Made by a program: the position numbers and the translations under genes | Notes under the pieces: model-generated | What the model was told of the DNA's origin: nothing | The model's input: only the letters and a program-made list of their open reading frames with translations | Database searches by the model: none | Part shown: positions 1 through 7,546 of the stretch, in pieces | Layout: every line of letters begins with the position of its first letter | Numbering within the stretch: position 1 is the first letter of the stretch | Source: Ruegeria atlantica | GTDB lineage: Bacteria > Pseudomonadota > Alphaproteobacteria > Rhodobacterales > Rhodobacteraceae | NCBI RefSeq assembly: GCF_001458195.1 | Contig: NZ_CYPU01000072.1 | Span: forward strand, 62,001 to 126,000 | Reading direction: 5' to 3' | Length of the DNA: 64,000 nucleotides

Positions 1-215
1 TTGGGCATGGATACGTGCAGGGCCGGTCCAAGTCCAAGGCCCAGGCGGCCGCATTGATTGATGCTTTGATGCAGACCTCGGCTGCGGGTGCAGTTCATGA
101 CCAAGTGATCGCGCCGCTCGAGGGTCAGATACAGTCCGCCAGAACAGATCGCGCCTCCAAAGCCGCAGCGACGAAGGTTGAGTTTTTCACCATGGTAAGG
201 GGAGAGGACACATGA
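1..215 (+). CDS. phnG: PhnG, C-P lyase core subunit (C-terminal part only)
   Basis: Open at the window's left edge: the frame is already coding at base 3 and reads G-H-G-Y-V-Q-G-R before continuing to TGA at 213-215, so about 70 C-terminal residues are visible of a protein usually near 150. PhnG is a small subunit of the PhnGHIJ C-P lyase core, which attaches ribose triphosphate to alkylphosphonates and then breaks the C-P bond. The identification rests on the G-Y-x-x-G-R segment, the ALIDAL helix and, above all, the directly following phnH. Its stop overlaps the phnH start (ATGA), implying translational coupling. The promoter and true start lie outside the window. Confidence 0.85.
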   Translation, partial: GHGYVQGRSKSKAQAAALIDALMQTSAAGAVHDQVIAPLEGQIQSARTDRASKAAATKVEFFTMVRGEDT

Positions 216-787
216 CGGCGCAGACCCAATTTTTCGGGGGTTTTCAGAATGCACCGGTCCAGGCCGCGCATGCATTCCGCGCCGCCATGACCGTAATGGC
301 CCAGCCCGGAGAAATCCGTGACCTGAGGGGTGCGCGACCGCCAAAACCCCTATCGATCGCAGCAGGAACCTTGCTGCTGACTTTGTGTGACCCCGAGACA
401 AAGGTCCATCTGGCGGGCGCGTTCAACACCGATGGGGTGCGCGAGTGGCTGACCTTTCACACAGGTGCGCCCATTTCACAGGCTGCTGTAGCAGATTTCG
501 CCGTAGGGACTTGGGCCGAGCTCAGCCCACTGGGATCATTTCGTATCGGTACCGCAGAATACCCGGATCGCTCGGCCACCTTGATTGTTGAATGTGACGC
601 GCTGCAACAAGCAGGTGCTATTCTAAGTGGTCCGGGGATCAAAGACACTGCGCGGCTATCCTTGCCGGATGCCCCGGCATTGCAGGCCAACGCGGACTTG
701 TACCCGCTTGGATGTGACTTCTTTTTTACCTGCGGCGACCGGGTGGCGGCCCTGCCTCGCAGTTCCCAAATCAGTGTGGGGGCCTAG
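212..787 (+). CDS. phnH: PhnH, C-P lyase core subunit
   Basis: 191 residues, the usual PhnH size. PhnH is a structural subunit of the PhnGHIJ core complex in the cytoplasm and is required for phosphonate breakdown, with no catalysis of its own known. The N-terminal F-x-G-F-x-x-P-V-x-x-A-x-x-F-R-x-A-M pattern followed by M-A-x-P-G is typical of the family. The start at 212 overlaps the phnG stop by four bases. phnI follows after only three bases, so the three genes are almost certainly one transcript. The reading frame is intact with no odd features. Confidence 0.93.
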   Translation: MTAQTQFFGGFQNAPVQAAHAFRAAMTVMAQPGEIRDLRGARPPKPLSIAAGTLLLTLCDPETKVHLAGAFNTDGVREWLTFHTGAPISQAAVADFAVGTWAELSPLGSFRIGTAEYPDRSATLIVECDALQQAGAILSGPGIKDTARLSLPDAPALQANADLYPLGCDFFFTCGDRVAALPRSSQISVGA

Positions 788-790
788 GCA

Positions 791-1882
791 ATGTATGTTG
801 CAGTCAAGGGTGGCGAGACGGCCATCGAAAACGCACATGCCTGGTTGGCGGAAGAAAGACGCGGCGCAACCGACATTGACGAACTGAGCATCGTCCAGAT
901 CCGGGAACAGCTGGGTTTGGCGGTCAATCGGGTGATGGCCGAGGGGTCGTTGTACGACCCCGATTTGGCGGCCCTGGCTATCAAGCAGTCGCGCGGTGAT
1001 CTGATCGAAGCGATCTTTCTGATCCGAGCCTACCGAACGACATTGCCGCGATTTGGCTATTCGAACCCGGTTAAGACTGATGAGATGGCGTGTGATCGCC
1101 GGATTTCGGCCACGTTCAAGGATGCGCCGGGCGGGCAGGTGCTGGGGCCAACCTTTGATTACACACACCGCTTGCTGGACTTCAAACTGGCCGCAGAAGG
1201 TGAGGTTCCGGCTGCGCCTACGGCGCAACCCCGCACCGAGGCGACGCCGCATATCACTGAGTTCCTGAAGGGCGAGGACATCATTCAGGATGAACCCGCC
1301 AGTGACACTACCCCGGGTGATCTGACCCGCGAACCGATGGAGCTTCCGTCGAACCGCCCCCTGCGCCTGCAATCCCTGACCCGCGGGGATGAGGGGTTTG
1401 TACTGGGCATGGCCTATTCAACGCAACGCGGTTACGCCCGTAACCACGCATTCGTCGGTGAGTTGCGGATCGGTAAGGTCGCAGTGGAAATGGACATCCC
1501 GGAACTGGGTTTCGCCATCGACATCGGCGAAATCGAATTGACCGAATGCGAGACGGTGAACCAGTTCAAAGGTTCCAAGACGGAACCCCCGCAATTCACC
1601 CGTGGCTATGGTTTGGTGTTTGGTCAGTCTGAACGGAAATCCATCGCGATGGCTTTGGTGGATCGCGCCCTGCGTTGGGAAGAGTTGGGCGAAGACAATC
1701 TGGGCGCACCCGCGCAGGACGAGGAATTCGTGCTCAGCCACGCGGACAACATTCAGGCGACCGGATTCCTAGAACATATCAAACTGCCGCATTACGTCGA
1801 CTTTCAGTCCGAACTGGAACTGGTCCGCAAACTGCGCCGTGAGGCCGAAGAGCGGATCACGCCAAAGGAGGCAGCAGAATGA
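791..1882 (+). CDS. phnI: PhnI, C-P lyase core subunit (ribose triphosphate transferase component)
   Basis: 363 residues, full length for PhnI. With PhnG, PhnH and PhnL it replaces adenine of ATP with methylphosphonate to give ribose 1-methylphosphonate 5-triphosphate; PhnI alone has nucleosidase activity in E. coli (family knowledge). The N-terminus M-Y-V-A-V-K-G-G-E-x-A-I and the internal R-A-Y-R-T-T-L-P-R segment match family members. The gene follows phnH by 3 bp. Downstream the usual direct step to phnJ is interrupted by about 435 bp holding a broken HAD gene, so coupling between phnI and phnJ is looser than elsewhere in this cluster. Confidence 0.95.
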   Translation: MYVAVKGGETAIENAHAWLAEERRGATDIDELSIVQIREQLGLAVNRVMAEGSLYDPDLAALAIKQSRGDLIEAIFLIRAYRTTLPRFGYSNPVKTDEMACDRRISATFKDAPGGQVLGPTFDYTHRLLDFKLAAEGEVPAAPTAQPRTEATPHITEFLKGEDIIQDEPASDTTPGDLTREPMELPSNRPLRLQSLTRGDEGFVLGMAYSTQRGYARNHAFVGELRIGKVAVEMDIPELGFAIDIGEIELTECETVNQFKGSKTEPPQFTRGYGLVFGQSERKSIAMALVDRALRWEELGEDNLGAPAQDEEFVLSHADNIQATGFLEHIKLPHYVDFQSELELVRKLRREAEERITPKEAAE

Positions 1883-2052
1883 GGGCTGCCATGTTTGATA
1901 TCGGTGATCTGTTGCTCGACTGGCAGCCCCACTTGGCATGGGCCGAGGACCTGGCGTCCGAAGACGCCGCGCAGTCCGTTCGCAAAAGCAGCGTCCACTC
2001 TACCTCTCCTCAAGTGTTGGAGGCCGAGCTGTGTGCAAGGGGTCGCTTATGA
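1879..2052 (+). pseudogene. Truncated HAD-superfamily hydrolase remnant between phnI and phnJ
   Basis: A 57-codon frame starts with ATG overlapping the phnI stop (ATGA) and has a textbook HAD motif I near its start: M-F-D-I-G-D-L-L-L-D-W-Q-P-H-L. The match to HAD proteins fades after about 30 residues and the frame closes at TGA 2050-2052. Intact enzymes of this type are about 200 residues with motifs II-IV, and none of these could be found in any frame before phnJ. I read it as the 5' end of a HAD phosphatase gene once co-transcribed with phnI, now deleted or frameshifted. It could instead be translated as a short peptide; the coupling signal is still intact. Confidence 0.5.
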
Positions 2053-2112
2053 TCTGGACTGCGTCTGCTTCCCCACTTGGGCAAACCAGGCTGGCGAACT
2101 ACCAAACCTGCC

Positions 2113-2313
2113 TTACGGGCGTCGCAGGTTTCTACCGGGCGGCGAGTCCGTGCGCACGCCAACCGAACTCCATTCGCCATTTGGATCCCACTTTTGCGCA
2201 CGACGTCGTCGCTTCGCATGACGAGAGTGAAAGAAAAGATACACCAATAGCGCCAATAACAGTGCGCCCAACAGAAATACGTCCACAAAAACACCAAAAA
2301 CAAAGTGATACAT
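2113..2313 (-). CDS. Possible small membrane protein, antisense in the phnI-phnJ spacer
   Basis: A 66-residue frame on the minus strand fills most of the otherwise gene-free 2053-2317 interval. It begins M-Y-H-F-V-F-G-V-F-V-D-V-F and has one strongly hydrophobic stretch (about residues 3-28) followed by a very basic R-H-A-K-R-R-R-R run, which is the layout of a single-pass membrane peptide with a positive-inside tail. No Shine-Dalgarno is visible before the ATG at 2313 and no homologue is recognised, so it may be chance hydrophobicity of an AT-rich spacer. Listed because nothing else explains this interval. Confidence 0.22.
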   Translation of the reverse strand: MYHFVFGVFVDVFLLGALLLALLVYLFFHSRHAKRRRRAQKWDPNGEWSSVGVRTDSPPGRNLRRP

Positions 2314-2317
2314 CAAA

Positions 2318-3178
2318 ATGAATGAGTATAACTTCGCATATTTGGACGAACAAACCAAGCGAATGATCCGGCGCGCCATTCTAAAAGGTCTGGCTGTGCC
2401 CGGTTATCAGGTGCCATTCGCCAGCCGTGAAATGCCGATGCCATATGGCTGGGGCACCGGTGGAGTGCAGGTTTCAGCTGCTACATTGACGCCCGAGGAC
2501 ACGTTTAAAGTGATCGATCAGGGTGCCGATGACACCACCAATGCTGTGTCGATCCGCAAGTTCTTTGAGAACACGGCAGGTGTGGAAACGACCGAGGAAA
2601 CCGAAAAGGCCACGGTCATCCAGACCCGCCACCGCATCCCCGAGGCGAAGCTGCGCAAGGACCAGATCATCGTTTATCAGGTGCCGATCCCGGAACCTCT
2701 GCGCTTTCTGGAACCGCGTGAGACCGAGACCCGCAAGATGCACAGCCTCGAAGAATATGGGCTGATGCATGTGAAGCTGTACGAGGACATCAGCCAGCAC
2801 GGGGCGATTTCGACCGCATATGCCTATCCGGTGAAAGTGTCGGACCGCTACGTGATGGATCCGTCGCCGATCCCGAAATTCGACAATCCAAAACTTGAGA
2901 TGGACGCGATCCAGCTGTTTGGTGCGGGACGTGAACAGCGGATTTACGCGGTTCCGCCGCATACCAAGGTCGTCAGTCTGGATTTCGAGGATTACCCGTT
3001 TGAGGCCACCAAGGCCGATCACCCATGCGATCTTTGTGGGGCAGAGGATAGCTATCTCGACGAAGTGATCATGGATGATGCAGGCAACCGGATGTTCGTC
3101 TGCTCGGACACTGATTATTGCCGGTCACGCCGCGAAGCGGGCCACAAGGGCCGATTGGCCGAGGAGAATGCGGCATGA
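2318..3178 (+). CDS. phnJ: PhnJ, radical-SAM C-P lyase
   Basis: 286 residues. PhnJ is the radical S-adenosylmethionine enzyme that cleaves the carbon-phosphorus bond of ribose 1-methylphosphonate 5-phosphate, releasing the alkane and a cyclic ribose phosphate. Near the C-terminus the four expected cysteines are all present: C237, C240 and C262 for the 4Fe-4S cluster and C268 as the thiyl-radical cysteine, spaced exactly as in E. coli (241, 244, 266, 272). The N-terminus N-E-Y-N-F-A-Y-L-D-E-Q-T-K-R-M-I-R-R is also characteristic. Its stop overlaps the phnK start. The unusual point is the 435-bp gap before it, so it may need its own ribosome entry. Confidence 0.97.
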   Translation: MNEYNFAYLDEQTKRMIRRAILKGLAVPGYQVPFASREMPMPYGWGTGGVQVSAATLTPEDTFKVIDQGADDTTNAVSIRKFFENTAGVETTEETEKATVIQTRHRIPEAKLRKDQIIVYQVPIPEPLRFLEPRETETRKMHSLEEYGLMHVKLYEDISQHGAISTAYAYPVKVSDRYVMDPSPIPKFDNPKLEMDAIQLFGAGREQRIYAVPPHTKVVSLDFEDYPFEATKADHPCDLCGAEDSYLDEVIMDDAGNRMFVCSDTDYCRSRREAGHKGRLAEENAA

Positions 3179-3945
3179 CCCCCTTGTTGCAGGTCAAAAG
3201 CATAGAAAAGCGCTATGGCGCGCGGATCGGGTGCTCGGATGTGAGTTTTGATCTCTTCCCCGGTGAGGTGATGGGGATCGTCGGTGAAAGCGGATCGGGC
3301 AAGTCGACGCTGTTGAATTGCATGGCCGGTCATCTGGAACCAGATGCGGGGCAGGTGATTTTTGACACACGCGCTGATGGTCCAGTGGATACGGTCACCA
3401 TGTCCGAACCGGAACGTCGGATGCTGAGCCGTACGGACTGGGCCTTTGTACATCAGCATGCGCGCGATGGCCTGCGGATGTCGGTCAGTGCTGGCGGCAA
3501 TATTGGTGAGCGTCTGATGGCGGTGGGGGATCGTCACTATGGCGACATCCGGGACCGTGCGATCGACTGGCTGGGCCGGGTTGAGATTGAGAAATCTCGT
3601 GTGGATGACCGTCCGTCGGCCTTTTCTGGCGGGATGCAGCAGCGGTTGCAGATTGCCCGCAATCTGGTCACGGGGCCGCGCCTCGTGTTCATGGATGAAC
3701 CAACGGGCGGACTGGATGTTTCCGTTCAGGCGCGTCTGCTGGATCTGCTGCGCGGTTTGGTGCGTGAGATGGGGTTGAGCGCGATCATCGTCACCCATGA
3801 CCTTGCCGTCGTACGCCTGCTGGCGGATCGACTGATGGTGATGAAAAGCGGCCATGTGGTCGAGGCCGGATTGACCGATCAGGTTCTGGACGATCCACAA
3901 CATGCCTACACGCAGTTGCTCGTGTCCAGCGTTCTGCAGGTTTGA
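3175..3945 (+). CDS. phnK: PhnK, C-P lyase-associated ABC-type ATPase
   Basis: 256 residues from the ATG at 3175, which overlaps the phnJ stop (ATGA). An upstream in-frame start inside phnJ gives an unneeded N-terminal extension and was not chosen. All ABC ATPase motifs are present: Walker A G-E-S-G-S-G-K-S-T at 37-45, signature F-S-G-G-M-Q-Q-R, Walker B V-F-M-D-E-P and the switch histidine in V-T-H-D. PhnK binds the PhnJ subunits of the core complex; it works in catalysis and is not an import ATPase. phnL follows after 24 bp. Confidence 0.95.
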   Translation: MTPLLQVKSIEKRYGARIGCSDVSFDLFPGEVMGIVGESGSGKSTLLNCMAGHLEPDAGQVIFDTRADGPVDTVTMSEPERRMLSRTDWAFVHQHARDGLRMSVSAGGNIGERLMAVGDRHYGDIRDRAIDWLGRVEIEKSRVDDRPSAFSGGMQQRLQIARNLVTGPRLVFMDEPTGGLDVSVQARLLDLLRGLVREMGLSAIIVTHDLAVVRLLADRLMVMKSGHVVEAGLTDQVLDDPQHAYTQLLVSSVLQV

Positions 3946-3969
3946 GTAATTGGAAAAAGATGAAGTGCT

Positions 3970-4653
3970 ATGATTGAGCTTATCAATGTCAGCAAAAGCT
4001 TTACCCTGCATAATCAGGGTAGTGCCGTAATTCCGGTGATGCAGGGTGCATCTCTGAATGTCGCCGCAGGTGAATGCGTCGCCCTGACCGGGGCTTCAGG
4101 CGCAGGGAAATCAACACTGATGCGGGTGGTCTATGGAAATTATCTGGCCGCATCAGGCCGGGTCCTTGTCGGTGGTCTGGACGTCGCCAAGGCCGAACCG
4201 CGCGAAATTCTGGCTTTGCGGCGCGAGACGCTCGGCTATGTCAGTCAGTTCTTGCGTGTGGTCCCTAGGGTTCCAACGCTTGAGGTGGTGGCCGAGCCGC
4301 TGTTGGCCGTTGGCTGCGACAAGCAAGCGGCACTGGACAAGGCGGCGGGTTTGTTGCGGCGGTTGAACATTCCCGAAAGACTGTGGAGCCTGAGCCCGAC
4401 CACCTTTTCGGGTGGTGAGCAGCAGCGGGTGAACATCGCACGTGGATTTGCGCATGATTACCCTGCAATGCTGTTGGATGAACCGACGGCCTCACTGGAT
4501 GCGCAAAATCGCGAAACGGTGCTGTCTTTGATCGAAGAGGCCAAAGAACGCGGCGCGGCGATTGTCGGCATCTTCCACGATGTCGAAGCGCGCAACCGGG
4601 TCTGTGATCGCGAGATCAACGTGTCTGAATTCACCCCGGGGATGGTCGCGTGA
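3970..4653 (+). CDS. phnL: PhnL, C-P lyase-associated ABC-type ATPase
   Basis: 227 residues. PhnL is the second ABC-like ATPase of the C-P lyase system, needed for the nucleophilic attack step that makes the ribose-phosphonate triphosphate, and it can associate with PhnK on the core complex. Walker A G-A-S-G-A-G-K-S-T sits at 41-49, the signature is F-S-G-G-E-Q-Q-R-V-N-I-A-R and Walker B is M-L-L-D-E-P-T-A-S-L-D. The gene is separated from phnK by 24 bp and overlaps phnN through GTGA. Sequence and length are ordinary for the family. Confidence 0.95.
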   Translation: MIELINVSKSFTLHNQGSAVIPVMQGASLNVAAGECVALTGASGAGKSTLMRVVYGNYLAASGRVLVGGLDVAKAEPREILALRRETLGYVSQFLRVVPRVPTLEVVAEPLLAVGCDKQAALDKAAGLLRRLNIPERLWSLSPTTFSGGEQQRVNIARGFAHDYPAMLLDEPTASLDAQNRETVLSLIEEAKERGAAIVGIFHDVEARNRVCDREINVSEFTPGMVA

Positions 4654-5198
4654 GTCTTGCGCCGGTCATAGCCGTAGTTGGTCCGTCAGGTGTCGGCAAA
4701 GACAGCGTCATGGAGGAGTTGGTCGCGCGGTCGCCAGGTATCCTGCGGGTTCGCCGGGTGATTACTCGCCCCGAAGGCGAAGAAGGCGAAGATTTCGACC
4801 GGGTGTCGGCCGAAATCTTCGAGCAAATGGTGCTGGATGGAGCCTTTGCGTTGCACTGGAGCGCGCATGGGCTGCACTATGGCATCCCGATTGAGATTGA
4901 AGCCCAACGGCAATCGGCTAACGCGCTGTTGGTCAATCTGTCCCGTTCGGTTTTGTTGAACGCGCAAGCAGTTTTTGGCGACCTGATCGTGGTTTCGCTG
5001 ACAGCGGACTCTACGGTGCTGGCGCAGCGCCTTTCTGTTCGCGGGCGGGAAAGCGCCTCTGATCAGGCGCGTCGTTTGGGACGGGCTGGTATGCCCTTGC
5101 CCGACGGACTGAACCGTGTGATCGAAGTTGATAATTCCGGGCCGCTGGAAGTCACGATTGATGCGATCCTTGCCGGGCTTCACCCGGAGAGGGCGTAG
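4650..5198 (+). CDS. phnN: PhnN, ribose 1,5-bisphosphate phosphokinase
   Basis: 182 residues starting at GTG 4650, which overlaps the phnL stop. PhnN phosphorylates ribose 1,5-bisphosphate to PRPP, the step that returns the C-P lyase ribose product to nucleotide metabolism. It belongs to the guanylate-kinase-like P-loop kinases: Walker A G-P-S-G-V-G-K-D-S at 11-19, then R-V-I-T-R-P near 40 and the F-x-L-H-W-x-A-H-G-L-x-Y-G-I-P segment typical of PhnN. The 3' end overlaps the convergent DUF1045 gene by 19 bp, so the two transcripts must overlap tail to tail. Confidence 0.94.
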   Translation: MSLAPVIAVVGPSGVGKDSVMEELVARSPGILRVRRVITRPEGEEGEDFDRVSAEIFEQMVLDGAFALHWSAHGLHYGIPIEIEAQRQSANALLVNLSRSVLLNAQAVFGDLIVVSLTADSTVLAQRLSVRGRESASDQARRLGRAGMPLPDGLNRVIEVDNSGPLEVTIDAILAGLHPERA

Positions 5199-5863
5199 CG
5201 ATGGATCAGATGAAACCTCCCATCTTCTGCTTCGCCCATAAGCGCCAAATCCTTGATCTGACATGGGGCGGGCAACAGGGGAACCAGATGGTCCTCCAAT
5301 GCTGCCTGAACAGCTTTCAGCGTGGGTTTGTCCAGTTTTCCGCTGAGGGTGATGTGAAAGCGGAACGTGTCCATCACGTAAGGGTAACCCCAACGCAGCA
5401 GGTTGGCGTCCTGTTCCGGCGTCAGTCCCGAGGCACGTCGGCGGTCCAGTTCCGCGGCGGGCGCGGGGGCGCGGAAGCTGTCAGGCTCGCGGACGCAAGC
5501 CGCTGCAAGCGCGTTCAGCGCGTCGGTATTACCTACCGGCTGCAGGGCCAGAAAACGACCCAGCCGGGCGATCTCGAACCCGTCCAGCGTGACAGGCGGT
5601 TGCGTTCCGGCCAACCGTTCACAGGCGTCTTGCAAGTCGATCAGAGATTGCCCCTTGTTCAGGCGAAACGGCGGCTTCAACGTCGCGTGAAGACCGTATT
5701 TGCGCGGAACATCGGTCGCGGCTCCGACGTCCACGCCGTCAATGACAGGATGCGCAACTTCAGTTCCGGCTTCCATGTCCCAGCCCAACCATTGGGTCGC
5801 AAAGCTTGTCCATTCGGCCTGAGCCGGTGGCGCAAAATAGATCGCGTATCGCGTGAATGTCAC
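5180..5863 (-). CDS. DUF1045 phosphonate-operon protein, 2H phosphoesterase family
   Basis: 227 residues from a GTG at 5863, preceded five bases upstream by a strong AGGAGG site; that spacing fixes the start. It carries the paired H-x-T signatures of 2H phosphoesterases, H-A-T at 59-61 and H-I-T at 170-172, and fits the 'putative phosphonate metabolism protein' family regularly found with C-P lyase genes. By family logic it may open or hydrolyse a cyclic phosphate made by the pathway, but its substrate is not established here. It is unusual in lying opposite to the phn genes: convergent with phnN (19-bp overlap) and divergent from phnM across 52 bp. Confidence 0.85.
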   Translation of the reverse strand: MTFTRYAIYFAPPAQAEWTSFATQWLGWDMEAGTEVAHPVIDGVDVGAATDVPRKYGLHATLKPPFRLNKGQSLIDLQDACERLAGTQPPVTLDGFEIARLGRFLALQPVGNTDALNALAAACVREPDSFRAPAPAAELDRRRASGLTPEQDANLLRWGYPYVMDTFRFHITLSGKLDKPTLKAVQAALEDHLVPLLPAPCQIKDLALMGEAEDGRFHLIHRYALSG

Positions 5864-5915
5864 ATTGGCCTCCTATGCGTGGCCTTTCCAATAGCTCAAA
5901 CCTTGTGAAGTTCAG

Positions 5916-7055
5916 ATGACAGAAGAAATGATACTTGCCAATGCCACGCTTATTCTTCCCGATGAGACGGTCGTGGGCAGCATTCGGATTGCGGGGGATA
6001 TGATTGCTGAGGTCGCGACCGGCCCGGCTGTTCCCGCTGGCGCAATTGACTGCGAAGGGGATTATGTCTGCCCTGGTCTGGTCGAACTTCACACGGACAA
6101 CCTTGAGCGCCACATCCAGCCGCGGCCCAAGGTCGACTGGCCTCATGCAGCCGCTATTCTGGCCCATGATGCCGAACTGGCCAGTACCGGGATCACGACG
6201 GTGTTCGACGCGATGCGGATAGGCTCGATCCCGTCCGGGCAACGTTATGTCAAATATGCGCGCGGTCTGTCGCGTGAGCTGTGGCAGTTGCGGGAACAGG
6301 ATGCGCTGAAAATCAGCCATTTTCTGCATTTGCGGGCCGAAGTCTGCTCGGAAACCCTGGCCGAAGAATTAAACGAATTTGGGCCCGAAGACCGTGTTGG
6401 TCTGGTCTCACTCATGGACCACACGCCCGGACAACGGCAGTTCCGCGATTTGTCGAAACTGGAAGTGTATCTGAAAGGCAAACTGGGGCTTGAGGGCGAT
6501 GGATTTCTGCAACATGTGGCCGACCTCAAGGCGATGCGCGACCGCAATGGTGATCTGCACGAGGTTGAGACGGTAAAAGCGGCCAAACGGTTTGGTGCGA
6601 TGCTGGCCAGCCATGATGATACGACGGACGAACAGGTGCGCGTATCGGCCGGTCACGGGATCACCCTTGCCGAGTTCCCGACTACGGTCGAGGCTGCGCA
6701 GTCCTGTCATGATCATGGTATCAAGGTGATGATGGGCGCACCCAATGTGATCCGGGGCGGGTCGCATTCCGGAAATGTCGCTGCGCATGAACTGGCACAG
6801 CTGGGCCATCTCGACATACTGTCCTCGGACTATGTGCCCTCCGCTTTGTTGCTGTCCGCTGTGAAACTGGGTGAGATGTGGGGTGATTTTGCCCGCGGTT
6901 TGAAAACCGTGACAAAGACACCGGCAGAGGTCGTTGGGCTGGATGATCGTGGTGAGTTGCGGGCGGGCACCCGGGCGGACGTCATCCGGTTCCGGATGCG
7001 AGAAGGCACCCCTGTGTTGAATGGTGTTTGGTCGCACGGACGACGCGTGGCCTGA
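5916..7055 (+). CDS. phnM: PhnM, alpha-D-ribose 1-methylphosphonate 5-triphosphate diphosphatase
   Basis: 379 residues. PhnM is a cytoplasmic amidohydrolase-superfamily enzyme that removes pyrophosphate from ribose 1-methylphosphonate 5-triphosphate to make the PhnJ substrate. The metal-binding strand reads P-G-L-V-E-L-H-T-D-N-L-E, followed by the family's D-H-T-P-G-Q-R-Q-F and a C-terminal G-x-R-A-D-V-I strand. It is detached from phnG-N by the opposite-strand DUF1045 gene, so it needs its own promoter in the 52-bp divergent spacer; I could not pick convincing hexamers there. Its TGA abuts the TCA (stop of the next, minus-strand gene), forming TGATCA with no intergenic base. Confidence 0.95.
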   Translation: MTEEMILANATLILPDETVVGSIRIAGDMIAEVATGPAVPAGAIDCEGDYVCPGLVELHTDNLERHIQPRPKVDWPHAAAILAHDAELASTGITTVFDAMRIGSIPSGQRYVKYARGLSRELWQLREQDALKISHFLHLRAEVCSETLAEELNEFGPEDRVGLVSLMDHTPGQRQFRDLSKLEVYLKGKLGLEGDGFLQHVADLKAMRDRNGDLHEVETVKAAKRFGAMLASHDDTTDEQVRVSAGHGITLAEFPTTVEAAQSCHDHGIKVMMGAPNVIRGGSHSGNVAAHELAQLGHLDILSSDYVPSALLLSAVKLGEMWGDFARGLKTVTKTPAEVVGLDDRGELRAGTRADVIRFRMREGTPVLNGVWSHGRRVA

Positions 7056-7532
7056 TCAGGCCCTGTAGAACAAGTAACGGTCCGGCGCGATGGTGTCCGG
7101 GCCGCTGATCTGTTCAAAGCCAACCAAAGGTTGGCCCGAGATTAGCAGACCACCGGGCACCATCACCTGCGCAATCAGTGGGCTGAGGCGCGCGGCTTCG
7201 GCGACGTCCTCTTCCTTGACACCTCGCCCGAAATCGTAGTGACCGAAAGCGATCCTGGGTCCACCTTCTGCCAGCTTCTGCAGCATCGGCTCGGCCTCAC
7301 CCTGCAAAAAATCCTCTGCTGGCGGTGTGCTGGACGGATGGCACTGCAGCACGCGGTCCATGACCCAGATCCTCCGATCCGGCAGAATTTCCCGCAGGTG
7401 ATCATATGTGCGCCCGTTTCCAAGGCCCATATCCAGCACGTCGCCTGCCATACCCGAGATCTGATCTACCGCCCAATTCAAACCGTCACGTTGTGCGGTC
7501 AGGCGGCGCAGCATGGAATCCAGTCGGCTCAT
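7056..7532 (-). CDS. Small class I SAM-dependent methyltransferase, copy 1
   Basis: 158 residues with one Rossmann methyltransferase core. The SAM-binding loop is D-M-G-L-G-N-G-R-T-Y (about 34-43), preceded by a conserved Q-R-x-x-L-x-x-A segment and followed by H-P-S-S-T-P-P. It fits a small family described only as S-adenosylmethionine methyltransferase (Methyltransf_17 type). A clear paralogue lies at 23829-24326. It is the last gene, 14 bp downstream, of the minus-strand glycosyltransferase cluster, suggesting methylation of that cluster's product, but this is inference. The stop touches the phnM stop. Confidence 0.75.
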   Translation of the reverse strand: MSRLDSMLRRLTAQRDGLNWAVDQISGMAGDVLDMGLGNGRTYDHLREILPDRRIWVMDRVLQCHPSSTPPAEDFLQGEAEPMLQKLAEGGPRIAFGHYDFGRGVKEEDVAEAARLSPLIAQVMVPGGLLISGQPLVGFEQISGPDTIAPDRYLFYRA

Positions 7533-7546
7533 TCAGATCTCCGTTT

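Noticed and set aside
656..1372. Long minus-strand open frame (238 codons) opposite phnI
   Set aside because: Arg/Gln-rich composition typical of a shadow of a high-GC gene; it covers the proven phnH/phnI frames and has no family motif.
5201..5908. 235-codon plus-strand frame opposite the DUF1045 gene
   Set aside because: The minus-strand gene has AGGAGG, both H-x-T motifs and normal composition; the plus frame does not.
7053..7058. TGATCA formed by abutting convergent stops of phnM and the methyltransferase
   Set aside because: Compact but expected in dense genomes; no sign of function.
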